Shown here piece by piece: positions 27,000-35,950 of a stretch of DNA of 64,000 nucleotides. The notes under the pieces are model-generated. The model saw nothing but the letters and a program-made list of their open reading frames with translations, was not told the DNA's origin and ran no database searches. The DNA lies in assembly GCA_004555915.1 (NCBI GenBank), contig SFJM01000004.1, forward strand, positions 29,180-93,179, read 5' to 3'. The position numbers and the translations under genes were made by a program. Origin of the DNA: Clostridiales bacterium. Lineage in GTDB: Bacteria; Bacillota; Clostridia; Oscillospirales; Butyricicoccaceae. Numbering within the stretch: the stretch's first letter is position 1; each line of letters opens with the position of its first letter.

Positions 27000-27028
27000 A
27001 TTATACGTTCTGTATTAATAAAATGCAA
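27000..27028 (-). promoter_or_regulatory. mraZ/dcw promoter
   Basis: Minus strand: TTGCAT, 17-base spacer, TATAAT, just upstream of the tandem repeat and the mraZ start. Confidence 0.78.
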
Positions 27029-27145
27029 GGAGATGTTTGATTTTTTTATCCGGAAAATCAGACTTTTTCCGGTAAATGTGAACAAATTCCGAACTTTCGA
27101 ACATGTGTTCGCGATCACCGGTTTTGTTCCGCCTGATACACAAAC

Positions 27146-27185
27146 AAAAACAGGCAGAGGACGCAACACTTACATCCTCTGCCCC
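27146..27185 (-). terminator. Terminator of the uvrC-rsmD-coaD operon
   Basis: Minus-strand stem GGCAGAGGA/TCCTCTGCC followed by TGTTTTTG, just after the coiled-coil gene and separating it from mraZ. Confidence 0.75.
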
Positions 27186-27199
27186 TGTACAACCGGTTA

Positions 27200-27661
27200 T
27201 TATTTCGGGTTTACTGTATCAAACTGTGCGCGGCACTTGCGGATTTCCTCCAGTGTTGCTGCGGCACAGGCCTCTGTCGCGTCCAGCTTTTCATTGCAAT
27301 AGCTGCTCACAGCATTGCGCAGCTGTGCGGCCTGCTTCTCCGCCGTGGAAACGATTTCATCCGCCTGCTGCTGGGCAGCTGCCACCATGGCGCTCTCGTT
27401 GACGGTCTTGCGCACATATTCCTCTGCCTTTTTGCGCAGCTCCTCTGCATCCTTCTTGCCGGCAGCAACCATATCGTTGCGCTTTTCCACAATGGCACGT
27501 GCCATCTCCAGATCCTTCGGCATATTGGTACGGATTTCATCCAGAATATCCAGTGCCTTTTCCCGGTCAATCATACATTTCTCCGCGCTCAGCGGGACGC
27601 TGCGTGCTTCCTGAATCATATCATACAGCGAATTTACGAGTTCTTCCAAAACAGCTACCAT
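27200..27661 (-). CDS. Coiled-coil protein of unknown function next to coaD
   Basis: A 153-residue, highly charged, Ala-rich protein that is helical throughout. From about residue 55 to 145 the pattern is a continuous coiled coil (KKDAEELRKKAEEYVRKT; QQQADEIVSTAEKQAAQL). Similar proteins lie beside coaD in many Clostridia and are sometimes labelled as ATPase subunit-like because they resemble the stalk subunits of F- and V-type ATPases; that resemblance is from the coiled coil only. No ATP motif, signal or membrane segment is present. DivIVA-like scaffolding is possible but unsupported. Confidence 0.7.
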   Translation of the reverse strand: MVAVLEELVNSLYDMIQEARSVPLSAEKCMIDREKALDILDEIRTNMPKDLEMARAIVEKRNDMVAAGKKDAEELRKKAEEYVRKTVNESAMVAAAQQQADEIVSTAEKQAAQLRNAVSSYCNEKLDATEACAAATLEEIRKCRAQFDTVNPK

Positions 27662-27700
27662 AGTTTCCCTCCATTTGACATTCTCTTTCTGCCAATGCGT

Positions 27701-28186
27701 TTATTTCGTCCGATCCAGTTTTTTCATGATGTCCTCGCAGATTTCCTGCGAGACAAGGCCGGAAATATCGCCGCCATGCCGCGCGATATCACGAACGATG
27801 GTGGAGCTGAGGAACAGATACTTCTGCCCCGTCATCAGAAAGACGGTATCCAGCTCCGGATTCAGTTTTTTATTTGCCAGTGCCATCTGAAATTCATATT
27901 CAAAATCAGAAACGGCACGTAATCCCTTGACAATGGCGCAGGCATGCTTTTCCCGCACATAATCCGCCAGCAGGCCGCTGAAGCATTCCACTTCCACATT
28001 GGGGATATCCCGTGTCATACGTTTTAGAAAATCCACCTTTTCCTCCATGGTAAACGAGGAGTTCTTTTCTCCGTTCACCATCGCTGCCACAATCAGCTTG
28101 TCAAACAATTTGGATGCGCGGCGGATAATATCAAGATGTCCCAGTGTGGCAGGATCAAAGCTGCCGGGATATACCCCTATTCTCAT
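27701..28186 (-). CDS. coaD: Phosphopantetheine adenylyltransferase
   Basis: A 161-residue nucleotidyltransferase that makes dephospho-CoA from 4'-phosphopantetheine and ATP. Seen: GVYPGSFDPATLGHLDII with the TxGH motif, KGLRAVSDFEYEFQMA for substrate binding, and the C-terminal LSSTIVRDIARHGGDI with the ISSTxxR motif. Length is standard. Fourth-to-last step enzyme of CoA synthesis found in the usual place downstream of rsmD. Confidence 0.96.
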   Translation of the reverse strand: MRIGVYPGSFDPATLGHLDIIRRASKLFDKLIVAAMVNGEKNSSFTMEEKVDFLKRMTRDIPNVEVECFSGLLADYVREKHACAIVKGLRAVSDFEYEFQMALANKKLNPELDTVFLMTGQKYLFLSSTIVRDIARHGGDISGLVSQEICEDIMKKLDRTK

Positions 28187-28225
28187 ATGGCTTGCCTTTC
28201 CGACCCTGAACTGCTGTCCAAAGCC

Positions 28226-28780
28226 TCATTCGGTTTCTTCCCTGCGGCACAATGCCGTCAGGCGAATCGTTCCGTACTGGTAGGTCCGGTACACAGAAAA
28301 GGTATCCGGACATATGACAGTATCCTCAACGGAACTTTCACATATTATTATACCATCTGCCGACAGGATGTCAAACGATTCTACAGCATTCAGTGCAGAA
28401 TTTAGCAATTCGCCCCCATATGGCGGATCAAGGAATAAAATATCGAATTTTTGCCCCTGCAGCTTGTGCAATGCCTGCTGATAGGTCATTTGCAGGACTT
28501 CCGCCCGGTCCTCTACCCGTGCCGCTGCGATATTTTTTCGGATAACGGAAATGGCCTTTGGCGCACGATCGACAAAAACTGCCCTTACCGCGCCGCGGCT
28601 CAGTGCTTCAATGCCCATCTGTCCGGTTCCGGCAAACAAATCCAGCATTGCAGCATCATATAGCCGGAACTGCAGAATATTGAATACCGATTCCTTTACC
28701 TTGTCCGTTGTGGGCCGGGTATCCCTGCCGGGAACCGGCTCCAGAATCCTGCCCCTTGCGCTTCCGCTGATGACTCTCAT
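28226..28780 (-). CDS. rsmD: 16S rRNA m2G966 methyltransferase RsmD
   Basis: A 184-residue Rossmann methyltransferase. Seen: the N-terminal RVISGSARGRIL, PTTDKVKESVFNIL, the SAM-binding MLDLFAGTGQMGIEALSRGA and the catalytic FLDPPYGG. It modifies G966 of 16S rRNA. Its start overlaps the stop of uvrC by four bases (ATGA), indicating coupling; coaD follows 39 bases downstream. Confidence 0.94.
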   Translation of the reverse strand: MRVISGSARGRILEPVPGRDTRPTTDKVKESVFNILQFRLYDAAMLDLFAGTGQMGIEALSRGAVRAVFVDRAPKAISVIRKNIAAARVEDRAEVLQMTYQQALHKLQGQKFDILFLDPPYGGELLNSALNAVESFDILSADGIIICESSVEDTVICPDTFSVYRTYQYGTIRLTALCRREETE

Positions 28781-30612
28781 GGCTTTTCTCCCTTCCGGAA
28801 ATACTCGTACACCGATACAGCCGCCCCATGGGGCAGCACGGTTTCCAGCTCCTCCAGCTGTGCCTGCCGGATGCGTTTGACACTTTTGAACTTTCTGAGC
28901 AGGGCGGTCCTGCGTTTTTCCCCGATGCCCGGAATACGGTCCAGCTCCGACCGCACCGCGTCAGACTGCCGCAGCGAACGCTGGTAGGTAATCGCAAACC
29001 GATGTACCTCCTCCTGCATCCGTCCCACCAGCGCAAACACCGCCGGTGTGGTGGCAATGCTGAATTCCCTGCCGTCCGGTGCCACCAGTCCCCGTGTACG
29101 GTGGTGGTCATCCTTGACCATGCCGAATACCGGCCGGTCACAGCCAAACCGGTCCAGCACCGCTTTCGCTATACGGACATGCCCCAATCCGCCGTCAATC
29201 ATGAATACGCTGGGCAGCTGGGCAAATTTTTCGTCCCCATCCTTCCAGCGCTGCAGCCGGCGGGTCAGCATTTCCTCCATCGCCTGATAGTCATCCTGCC
29301 CCTCCGCCACCGATTCAATGCGGAACCGGCGGTATCGGCTGCGCTTGGGCTGGCCGTTTTCAAATACAATCATGGAACCGACGGTATTGGTACCCGCCAG
29401 ATTGGAAATGTCATATGCTTCAAAGCTGACCGGTATCTGCTCCAGCCCCATCATTTTGCCGAACAGCTCCAGCGATTTCTGCCTGCGCTGGGTGGAGGTT
29501 TCCGACCGGGTGATTTCCTCCGATGCATTCTTTTTTGCCATCTGCATCAGCTCCCGCCGCCTGCCCCGCTGCGGGACGGCCAATGTCACTTTTTTGCCTG
29601 CCACCGACCGCAAAAAGGACTCTACCGTTGCCATATCCTCAATTTCTTCTGAAATCAGTACCAGTCCCGGTACCACACCGCGCATGGAATAATACTGCTT
29701 GATATAGCTTTCCAGCAGCTCCCGTCCGTCCTCGGCGCAGGTGCCGTCCAGCATCACATATTCCTTGTCATGGAAATTGCCCGCAAGATAGTGCAGCACC
29801 ACGATACAGCCCTTTGTCTCGCCCTGGGCAAAGGCAATGATGTCCATATCCGAGAACCCGCTGGCTACCACCATCTGGTGCTGTCCCGCGCGCTGGATGG
29901 CACGCATCCGGTCCCGCAGCTGTGCCGCCTGTTCAAAGTGTTCTTCCTCAGCTGCCCGGTACATGTCCTGCTCCAGCTGGCTGGCAAGCTGTTCATAATT
30001 TCCCTCCAGCACATCCATCGCCTGTGCCACGCGCTGGGCATAGTCCTCCTGTGACACCGCACCGGCGCAGGGGGCACAGCACCGGCCCATCTGGGCATTC
30101 AGGCAGGGACGCACCTTGCCGATATCCCGTGGCAGCACCCGCTGGCAGTCCCGCAGCCCCAGGGCACGGCTGACCGTGTCAATCGCCTGGAATGCGGCGC
30201 CCCGTCCCGCATACGGCCCGATATACCGCGCCGCGTCCTTTTTCGGGCTGCTGACCACCGTGAATACCGGATAGGGCTGGTCGGTATTCACACGGATAAA
30301 GGGATATCCCTTGTCATCCTTCAGCAGGATGTTGTATTTCGGCTTGTATTTTTTAATCATCTGGTTTTCCAGAACCAGTGCCTCAAACTCAGAGCCGCAG
30401 ACAATGATGTCGAAATTATCAATATTTTCCACCATTTTCCGGGTTTTCGGCGTATGCTTTGCCTCGTTCTGAAAATACTGTGACACACGGTTTTTCAGTA
30501 CCTTTGCCTTGCCGACATAGATAACCTGTCCATGGGCGTTTTTCATGATATATACACCCGGTTCCTTCGGCAGGGTCAGCACCTTCCGGTGCAATTCCTC
30601 ACGTGTGGCCAT
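28777..30612 (-). CDS. uvrC: Excinuclease ABC subunit UvrC
   Basis: A 611-residue nucleotide-excision-repair nuclease. Domains in order: GIY-YIG nuclease (about 13-95, PGVYIMKNAHGQVIYVGKAK), a four-Cys region (PCLNAQMGRCCAPCAG), a UVR motif (about 200-235), the RNase H-like nuclease domain (FEAYDISNLAGTNTVGSMIVFENG; SVFMIDGGLGHVRIAKAVL) and a C-terminal helix-hairpin-helix pair (LDRIPGIGEKRRTALLRKF). UvrC cuts on both sides of the lesion marked by UvrAB, which are not in the window. First gene of the uvrC-rsmD-coaD operon. Confidence 0.96.
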   Translation of the reverse strand: MATREELHRKVLTLPKEPGVYIMKNAHGQVIYVGKAKVLKNRVSQYFQNEAKHTPKTRKMVENIDNFDIIVCGSEFEALVLENQMIKKYKPKYNILLKDDKGYPFIRVNTDQPYPVFTVVSSPKKDAARYIGPYAGRGAAFQAIDTVSRALGLRDCQRVLPRDIGKVRPCLNAQMGRCCAPCAGAVSQEDYAQRVAQAMDVLEGNYEQLASQLEQDMYRAAEEEHFEQAAQLRDRMRAIQRAGQHQMVVASGFSDMDIIAFAQGETKGCIVVLHYLAGNFHDKEYVMLDGTCAEDGRELLESYIKQYYSMRGVVPGLVLISEEIEDMATVESFLRSVAGKKVTLAVPQRGRRRELMQMAKKNASEEITRSETSTQRRQKSLELFGKMMGLEQIPVSFEAYDISNLAGTNTVGSMIVFENGQPKRSRYRRFRIESVAEGQDDYQAMEEMLTRRLQRWKDGDEKFAQLPSVFMIDGGLGHVRIAKAVLDRFGCDRPVFGMVKDDHHRTRGLVAPDGREFSIATTPAVFALVGRMQEEVHRFAITYQRSLRQSDAVRSELDRIPGIGEKRRTALLRKFKSVKRIRQAQLEELETVLPHGAAVSVYEYFRKGEKP

Positions 30613-30657
30613 CCATGTTCCCTCCTCCTGAAAAACAAAAGCACCCGTTCCGCTGTG

Positions 30658-30694
30658 AGAAAAAAAAGAGACACCGCAAAACCAGCGGTGTCAT
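30658..30694 (-). terminator. Terminator of the HPr-like gene
   Basis: Minus-strand stem GACACCGC/GCGGTGTC followed by TCTTTTTTT. Confidence 0.85.
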
Positions 30695-30716
30695 CTGTTC
30701 GTGCGTTGGATTGAAA

Positions 30717-30995
30717 TCAGTCGCTGAAGTTCGAGTCGCTGAAATTGGACTGAATCAGATCAGTCAGTGCATTTACTGCCTCAACTTCATCAACGCCATC
30801 AGCAATCAGAGTAATTGTGGTGCCCTTGGTGATGCCCAGGGAAAGAATACCCAGAAGGCTCTTTGCATTCACTCTGCGCTCTTCCTTTTCAACCAGAATG
30901 GTGCTCTTAAAGCCGTTTGCGCACTGGATAAAAAATGTTGCCGGACGTGCATACAGTCCAACCTGGTTCGTAACCTGAACTTCCTGTGAAAACAT
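30717..30995 (-). CDS. HPr-family protein lacking the active-site histidine (Crh-like)
   Basis: A 92-residue HPr-fold protein. The active-site loop reads GLYARPATFF: the phosphocarrier histidine of HPr (GLHARPA) is a tyrosine (codon TAT). The regulatory serine region is kept (NAKSLLGILSLGI). It therefore should not carry phosphate in the PTS chain but could be phosphorylated on serine by HPr kinase, as Bacillus Crh (which has Gln in place of His). The C-terminus has an added NFSDSNFSD tail. The start is ATG 30995 with TAGGAG upstream. A single-gene unit with its own promoter and terminator. Confidence 0.88.
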   Translation of the reverse strand: MFSQEVQVTNQVGLYARPATFFIQCANGFKSTILVEKEERRVNAKSLLGILSLGITKGTTITLIADGVDEVEAVNALTDLIQSNFSDSNFSD

Positions 30996-31090
30996 TTCAA
31001 CATCGCTCCTATAAACAAAATTAAAACTAAACCTGCACAATACAATACATGTTTCCGGGCTTGTTTTCCTTGAAGCCCTATGTCATTTAT

Positions 31091-31119
31091 AGCATACCTG
31101 TTTTTTTCGGTTTCGTCAA
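31091..31119 (-). promoter_or_regulatory. Promoter of the HPr-like gene
   Basis: Minus strand: TTGACG, 17-base spacer, TATGCT. The leader of about 90 bases contains a small stem GGGCTT/AAGCCC. Confidence 0.7.
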
Positions 31120-31247
31120 TATGTTTTTGTACCAAAAGAGAGCATTTTCCTGCCGGAATTTGTAGATGATTCTCAAAGCAAATCAGATTCTGTGTCGCAA
31201 ATGCCAACAAAAAAATGCTTTTTCATCCATTTTTCCGGCAATATGCC

Positions 31248-33641
31248 TTATTTCAGTTCCAGAATGGTAACACCCATATCGCCCTCGCCATAGCGTCCGT
31301 TGCGGATGGATTTCACATGCCGGTCATGACGCAGATGCTGCTGGATGGCGGCACGCAGCGCACCGGTACCCTTGCCATGGATGATGGTAACAACATCCAG
31401 ATGCGACATCAGGCAGTCGGAAATATACCGATCTACCTCCATCAGGGCTTCCTCTACCATCATACCGCGGACGTCCAGCTCGCTCTTTGCCGCAGAACGG
31501 CGGATTTCTGCCGCATGTCCGGACGGGGCACGGTATGCCTTTTTGGGTTTATCCTTTTTCTTTTCCTCCAGACGCAGCTCATTGATGGGTACGTTCACCT
31601 TCATAATGCCCGCCTGTACATAGACCATGCCATCCTTGTTTTCCGGCTTGAGCACAGTGCCCTGTACGCCCACATTGAGCAGGTAGACCGTATCGCCTGC
31701 CTTGAGCGGGCGGATGCTTTCCGGCTCCACCTGTTTTTTCTCACGCTTGTTGGCATTTTTCTCCGCCTTGCCCAGCGTGCTGCGCAGTGCGGCACGTGCC
31801 GCCGCCAGATTCTGGTCCGCCGCATTGGTCTGGGCCTGCTTTTTCATGTCATCCAGCTGGGCGAAAACATTTTCCGATACCAGCCGGGCCTCCCGCAGGA
31901 TGCGTGCCGCCTGATCCCGTGCCTTTTCCAGAATCGCGTCGGTTTCATCCTCCGCACGATCCTTCAGGTTTGCTGCCTTGTCCTTTTCCGACTGGGCAGT
32001 CCGGCGCAGGCGGTCCGCATCCTCCCGCTGCTTCTGCAGCTGGTGGCGTTCCCGCTCCAGACGATCCAGTACATCCTCAAACCGGACATTTTCCGCGGAA
32101 ATCTGTTCCTTTGCCCGTTCAATGATGGCAGGCTGCAGGCCAAGCCGTCTGGAAATGGCAAAGGCATTGGATTTGCCCGGCACGCCGGTAAGCAGCTTAT
32201 AGGTAGGCTGCAGGGTTTTTACATCAAATTCACAGGATGCGTTTTCCACGCCGTCGGTGGACAGGGCAAATACCTTTAATTCGGAATAGTGGGTAGTTGC
32301 CGCCACCAGTGAGCACATCTGTCTGCCATATTCGATGATGGCAACCGCCAGTGCCGCGCCTTCCTCCGGGTCAGTACCGGCACCCAGCTCGTCAAACAGG
32401 ATCAGGTCATCCGGCCCGCACTTCTCCATAATCGCAACCGTGTTCTTCATATGTGCCGAGAAGGTGGACAGCGACTGCTCAATGCTCTGCTCATCGCCGA
32501 TATCCGCGTAAATGTTGCGGAACAGACAGACGGTGCTCTGCTCATTGGCAGGAATGTGCATGCCGGAGGCTGCCATCAGGCTCAGCAGACCCAGGGTCTT
32601 GAGGCTGACCGTCTTGCCGCCGGTATTCGGTCCGGTGATAACCAGCGTGTCATAGTCATAACCCAGCGCAATATCAATGGGCACGGCTTTTTTCTGGTCC
32701 AGCAGCGGATGTCGTGCACGAACCAGATTTACCTGTGTGGTTTCACTGAGCTGCGGTGCACAGGCATTCAGCTTGAAGGAATAATTTGCCTTGGCAAAAA
32801 TAAAATCCAGCTTGCACAGTACATCATAATCTGCGCCGATGGCATCCGCAAAACCTGCCACATCCGAGGTCAGCTCTGCCAGGATACGTTCAATTTCGGC
32901 TTTTTCCTTGCCCTGCAGGATTTTAATCTGGTTGTTTGCGTTAACCACCTGCGCCGGTTCGATAAACAGCGTGGCACCGGAGGCAGAAACGTCATGTACC
33001 ATGCCCGGAATGTCGCCCCGGTGCTCACTCTTGACTGGAATTACATACCGCCCGTCACGCTGGGTAATCAGGTTTTCCTGCAGGTATTTGGAATAGGAGG
33101 AGGAAGAAACAAAATGGTTCAGTGTCTCACGGACGCGCACATTCTGCTGCCGCATCTGCCGGCGGATGTTCGCCAGCTCCGAGGATGCCGCATCGGCAAT
33201 TTCCTCCTCGCTGATGATGGCGCGGCTGATTTTTTCCTCCAGATATTTATTGCTGTTGATTCTGGCAAACAGTGGGTCCAGCGAGGTTTTCAGGCCATTA
33301 TCCTGCTGTTCATTGCCATATTTGCGCACCTGATTGGCTGCATGCAACAGAGACGCAACATCCAGCAGCTCCCGCGGCGACAGCACGCCGCCCATTTTCG
33401 CCCGGTTCAGCGCCGGTTCCACCTCACGGATGCCGCCGAATGCAGGCGTACCGGCTGCCGTCAGCATGCGTTTTGCGTCATCTGTCTGTGTCAGCAGCTC
33501 CTGCACATCCTCAAGGTCATGCAGAGGACGCAGATTCTTTGCCTGCTGCTTGGCCTTCCGGCTGACACAATGCTCTGCCAGCTGATCGAGAATGGTGTAA
33601 TATTCCAGTATTCTCAGGCTTTTTTCAGATAATTTACTCAT
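31248..33641 (-). CDS. mutS2: Endonuclease MutS2
   Basis: A 797-residue MutS2 (MutSB). Domains: N-terminal core and clamp helices, the ATPase with Walker A TGPNTGGKT and Walker B LILFDELGAGTDPEEG, a long coiled coil (about 510-640), a KOW-like beta stretch (LKAGDTVYLLNVGVQGTVL) and the C-terminal Smr nuclease domain with LDVRGMMVEEAL and HGKGTGALR. MutS2 acts on branched DNA or collided ribosomes rather than in mismatch repair. The ribosome site is modest (TTGGAG). Single-gene unit between HPr and the DUF1648 gene. Confidence 0.95.
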   Translation of the reverse strand: MSKLSEKSLRILEYYTILDQLAEHCVSRKAKQQAKNLRPLHDLEDVQELLTQTDDAKRMLTAAGTPAFGGIREVEPALNRAKMGGVLSPRELLDVASLLHAANQVRKYGNEQQDNGLKTSLDPLFARINSNKYLEEKISRAIISEEEIADAASSELANIRRQMRQQNVRVRETLNHFVSSSSYSKYLQENLITQRDGRYVIPVKSEHRGDIPGMVHDVSASGATLFIEPAQVVNANNQIKILQGKEKAEIERILAELTSDVAGFADAIGADYDVLCKLDFIFAKANYSFKLNACAPQLSETTQVNLVRARHPLLDQKKAVPIDIALGYDYDTLVITGPNTGGKTVSLKTLGLLSLMAASGMHIPANEQSTVCLFRNIYADIGDEQSIEQSLSTFSAHMKNTVAIMEKCGPDDLILFDELGAGTDPEEGAALAVAIIEYGRQMCSLVAATTHYSELKVFALSTDGVENASCEFDVKTLQPTYKLLTGVPGKSNAFAISRRLGLQPAIIERAKEQISAENVRFEDVLDRLERERHQLQKQREDADRLRRTAQSEKDKAANLKDRAEDETDAILEKARDQAARILREARLVSENVFAQLDDMKKQAQTNAADQNLAAARAALRSTLGKAEKNANKREKKQVEPESIRPLKAGDTVYLLNVGVQGTVLKPENKDGMVYVQAGIMKVNVPINELRLEEKKKDKPKKAYRAPSGHAAEIRRSAAKSELDVRGMMVEEALMEVDRYISDCLMSHLDVVTIIHGKGTGALRAAIQQHLRHDRHVKSIRNGRYGEGDMGVTILELK

Positions 33642-33684
33642 AATATATTGAACTCCAAAGATTGTTTTCCGTTTGGGACATCAC

Positions 33685-34164
33685 TCACTGGTTATGCCGG
33701 TACGCAAGGATACACAGTCCGATGATGGTAACTGCCAGCGCAATCATCAGCAGTATCGTGGCCAGCAGAAATCCCCTGCCGCTCTGCCGATAGCATTGAA
33801 TCTCCGTATACAGCATAAACCCTGCAATTTCCAGCTGAATGGCATGCAGCATCGTCAGTATGTCTCCATATACCTCCGTTTTGCAGGCTTCCTTCACCTC
33901 AAACGGCATGTTCCAGCATGTAGGATCTACCATATGCGCAATCAGGCTGATGATTCCCAGACAGGGTATCATCAGCAGCGGAAACAACAACAGCGTCCCG
34001 GAAGACCCATAGCCGTCCGGCGTGCCGTCCAATGCAAAATGGGTTGCAATTTCCTCCGGCAGCGTGCAGATGCCATAAACCGCAATCAGCAGGGAGCCCA
34101 GCAGTGCCAGCCATGCTCCCAGCTCCAGCACACGATGCAGCCATGTTCGATAGCCTGCGTTCAT
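33685..34164 (-). CDS. DUF1648-domain membrane protein
   Basis: A 159-residue protein with four predicted membrane segments. After the first segment comes LPEEIATHFALDGTPDGYGSSGTLLLFPLLM, the DUF1648 signature (IPxHxxxxGxxD-W-like stretch). The domain is known from SdpI-type immunity proteins and uncharacterised membrane proteins; here only the N-terminal DUF1648 part is present. The start is ATG 34164, with AAAGGAGAG upstream, rather than ATG 34188, which overlaps the recO stop. It is the last gene of the yqfC-to-recO block. Function unknown. Confidence 0.72.
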   Translation of the reverse strand: MNAGYRTWLHRVLELGAWLALLGSLLIAVYGICTLPEEIATHFALDGTPDGYGSSGTLLLFPLLMIPCLGIISLIAHMVDPTCWNMPFEVKEACKTEVYGDILTMLHAIQLEIAGFMLYTEIQCYRQSGRGFLLATILLMIALAVTIIGLCILAYRHNQ

Positions 34165-34184
34165 CGTCCCTCTCTCCTTTCCCC

Positions 34185-34940
34185 TCATCCCAGCTGAAAC
34201 AGGGAATGATAAAAGTCCAGCGTCTTGCAGTGGATGTCCAGATGGTACAGCAGATACCGCTCACAGATGGTTCCCAGCTGCTGTGCGGTCTGTTCACTGA
34301 CCGCAAACGCAAACAGCTTTTTCCCCGGACAGGAAACGATATACCGCATGGCATCCAGCACGCCCTGGGGCACGGAAAAATAGGTCCCGCCTACCCGTTT
34401 GCGGCAGTCATGGCACATCAGCGCACCGTTTTCCAGCAGAAACGACCAGCTGTCGCATTCGGTTTCCCCGCATGCGCCGCAGCCGTTCAGCTCCGGCAGA
34501 TAGCCCATCATGGCGGCAAGCCGCAGCTCAAAGGCCGCCTTGACCACCTGAATCTGACGGTTCTGCCTGTCCAGTGCGTATAGTGCCCGCAGGAACAGGG
34601 GCAGCAGGCCCTCCACCTTCTGCTCCGCCTCTGTGGTCTGATTCACCAGCTCGGCAAAATAGCAGCACAGGGCATAATGCTCAATATTCTCCGTAATGCG
34701 CCAGAATGTGGTGTCCAATTCCGCATCACTGAGGGTATACCGCCTGCCGGAAAACAGCGTCAGCTCGCTGTAGCAGAACAGCCGCACGGCTCCCGCAAGC
34801 CGGCCTTTTTTGCGCCGGATGCCGCGGCACAGCACCTCGATTTTGCCCAGTTCCTCTGTCAGCACGGTAATGTACCGGTCATTGTCCCCAAAGTCGGTTT
34901 CCCGGATGACAAGTCCCTTTACCGTCACATGCTGTGCCAT
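34185..34940 (-). CDS. recO: DNA repair protein RecO
   Basis: A 251-residue RecO: N-terminal OB fold (VKGLVIRETDFGDNDRYITVLTEELGKIEVLCRGIRR split over residues 5-42), a helical domain and a zinc-finger region with CGACGETE and CHDC. RecO loads RecA on SSB-coated DNA together with RecR. It lies 96 bases downstream of era, the usual Firmicutes order. Confidence 0.93.
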   Translation of the reverse strand: MAQHVTVKGLVIRETDFGDNDRYITVLTEELGKIEVLCRGIRRKKGRLAGAVRLFCYSELTLFSGRRYTLSDAELDTTFWRITENIEHYALCCYFAELVNQTTEAEQKVEGLLPLFLRALYALDRQNRQIQVVKAAFELRLAAMMGYLPELNGCGACGETECDSWSFLLENGALMCHDCRKRVGGTYFSVPQGVLDAMRYIVSCPGKKLFAFAVSEQTAQQLGTICERYLLYHLDIHCKTLDFYHSLFQLG

Positions 34941-35036
34941 AGCTGTTAGTCCCTTCTGTTTTCATCTGCTGTTGCCAGGATCATATAAAAACTCTCTCCG
35001 TCCCATGAGGGAGCCAGCAGAGGTATATCCTGTCTT

Positions 35037-35930
35037 TTACTCGTTTTCGTAACCAAAGTTGCGCATCTGGTACTGGTTGTTGCGCCAGCCCTCCTTGACC
35101 TTGACCCACAGCTGCAGATACACGCGGGTATCCAGCAGCTCCTCGATGTCTGTCCGCGCCTGGGCACCGATCTGCTTGAGCATGCTGCCGCTCTTGCCGA
35201 TGATAATGCCCTTATGGCTCTTTTTCTCACAGTAAATGGTGGCGGCAATGTCCATCATTCCGTTGTCCCGCTCACGCATCTGCTCCACAGCCACCGCTGT
35301 GCCATGAGGCACCTCCCGATCCAGATTGAGCAGCATTTTTTCCCGGATAATCTCTGCCACCAGCTGGCGTTCCGGCTGGTCACACAGCATATCATCCGGG
35401 AACAGCTGCGGGCCTTCAATGGCAAATTTCTCAAATTCCTCAAACAGGATCTCGCAGTTTTCACCGGTCTTTGCCGACAGCGGCACCACCGCATCCCAAG
35501 TATGTGCCTGGGAATATGCCGCAATGACTGCCAGCAGGTCCTCATTTTTCACCGTATCAATTTTGTTGATGACCAGCACGGAGGGCATATGATACTGCTT
35601 CATGCGGTCAATCAGCTCCTGCTCCGCCGGGCCGATGTGGGGCACCGGGTCCACCACCAGCGCGGCAATGTCCACATCGGTGACAGTGTCATTGATGACC
35701 TTTACCATATAATCTCCCAGACGGGAACGGGGCTTATGCAGTCCCGGCGTGTCCTGAAAGACAAACTGGCAATCCCCTTTGGTGAGCACACCGGTAATCC
35801 GGGTGCGGGTAGTCTGGGGTTTATTGGATACAATCGCAATCTTGGTACCCACCAGCTGATTGAGCAGGGTGGATTTTCCCACATTCGGCTTGCCTACAAT
35901 GGAAATGATAGCGCTCTTTTTTACACTCAT
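35037..35930 (-). CDS. era: Ribosome-assembly GTPase Era
   Basis: A 297-residue GTPase. Seen: G1 GKPNVGKSTLLNQL, G2 region TTRTRITGVL, G3 DTPGLH, G4 NKIDTVKN, G5 SAKTGEN, then the C-terminal KH domain with the GXXG loop IIIGKSGSMLKQIG. Era binds the 3' end of 16S rRNA during 30S maturation. It follows ybeY by 20 bases and precedes recO. Confidence 0.96.
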   Translation of the reverse strand: MSVKKSAIISIVGKPNVGKSTLLNQLVGTKIAIVSNKPQTTRTRITGVLTKGDCQFVFQDTPGLHKPRSRLGDYMVKVINDTVTDVDIAALVVDPVPHIGPAEQELIDRMKQYHMPSVLVINKIDTVKNEDLLAVIAAYSQAHTWDAVVPLSAKTGENCEILFEEFEKFAIEGPQLFPDDMLCDQPERQLVAEIIREKMLLNLDREVPHGTAVAVEQMRERDNGMMDIAATIYCEKKSHKGIIIGKSGSMLKQIGAQARTDIEELLDTRVYLQLWVKVKEGWRNNQYQMRNFGYENE

Positions 35931-35950
35931 GTATATTCTCCTGACAGCAG

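Noticed and set aside
34941..35036. A mini-frame between era and recO (YqzL-like position)
   Set aside because: The only ATG frame is 14 codons and does not resemble YqzL; the longer frame has no start codon.
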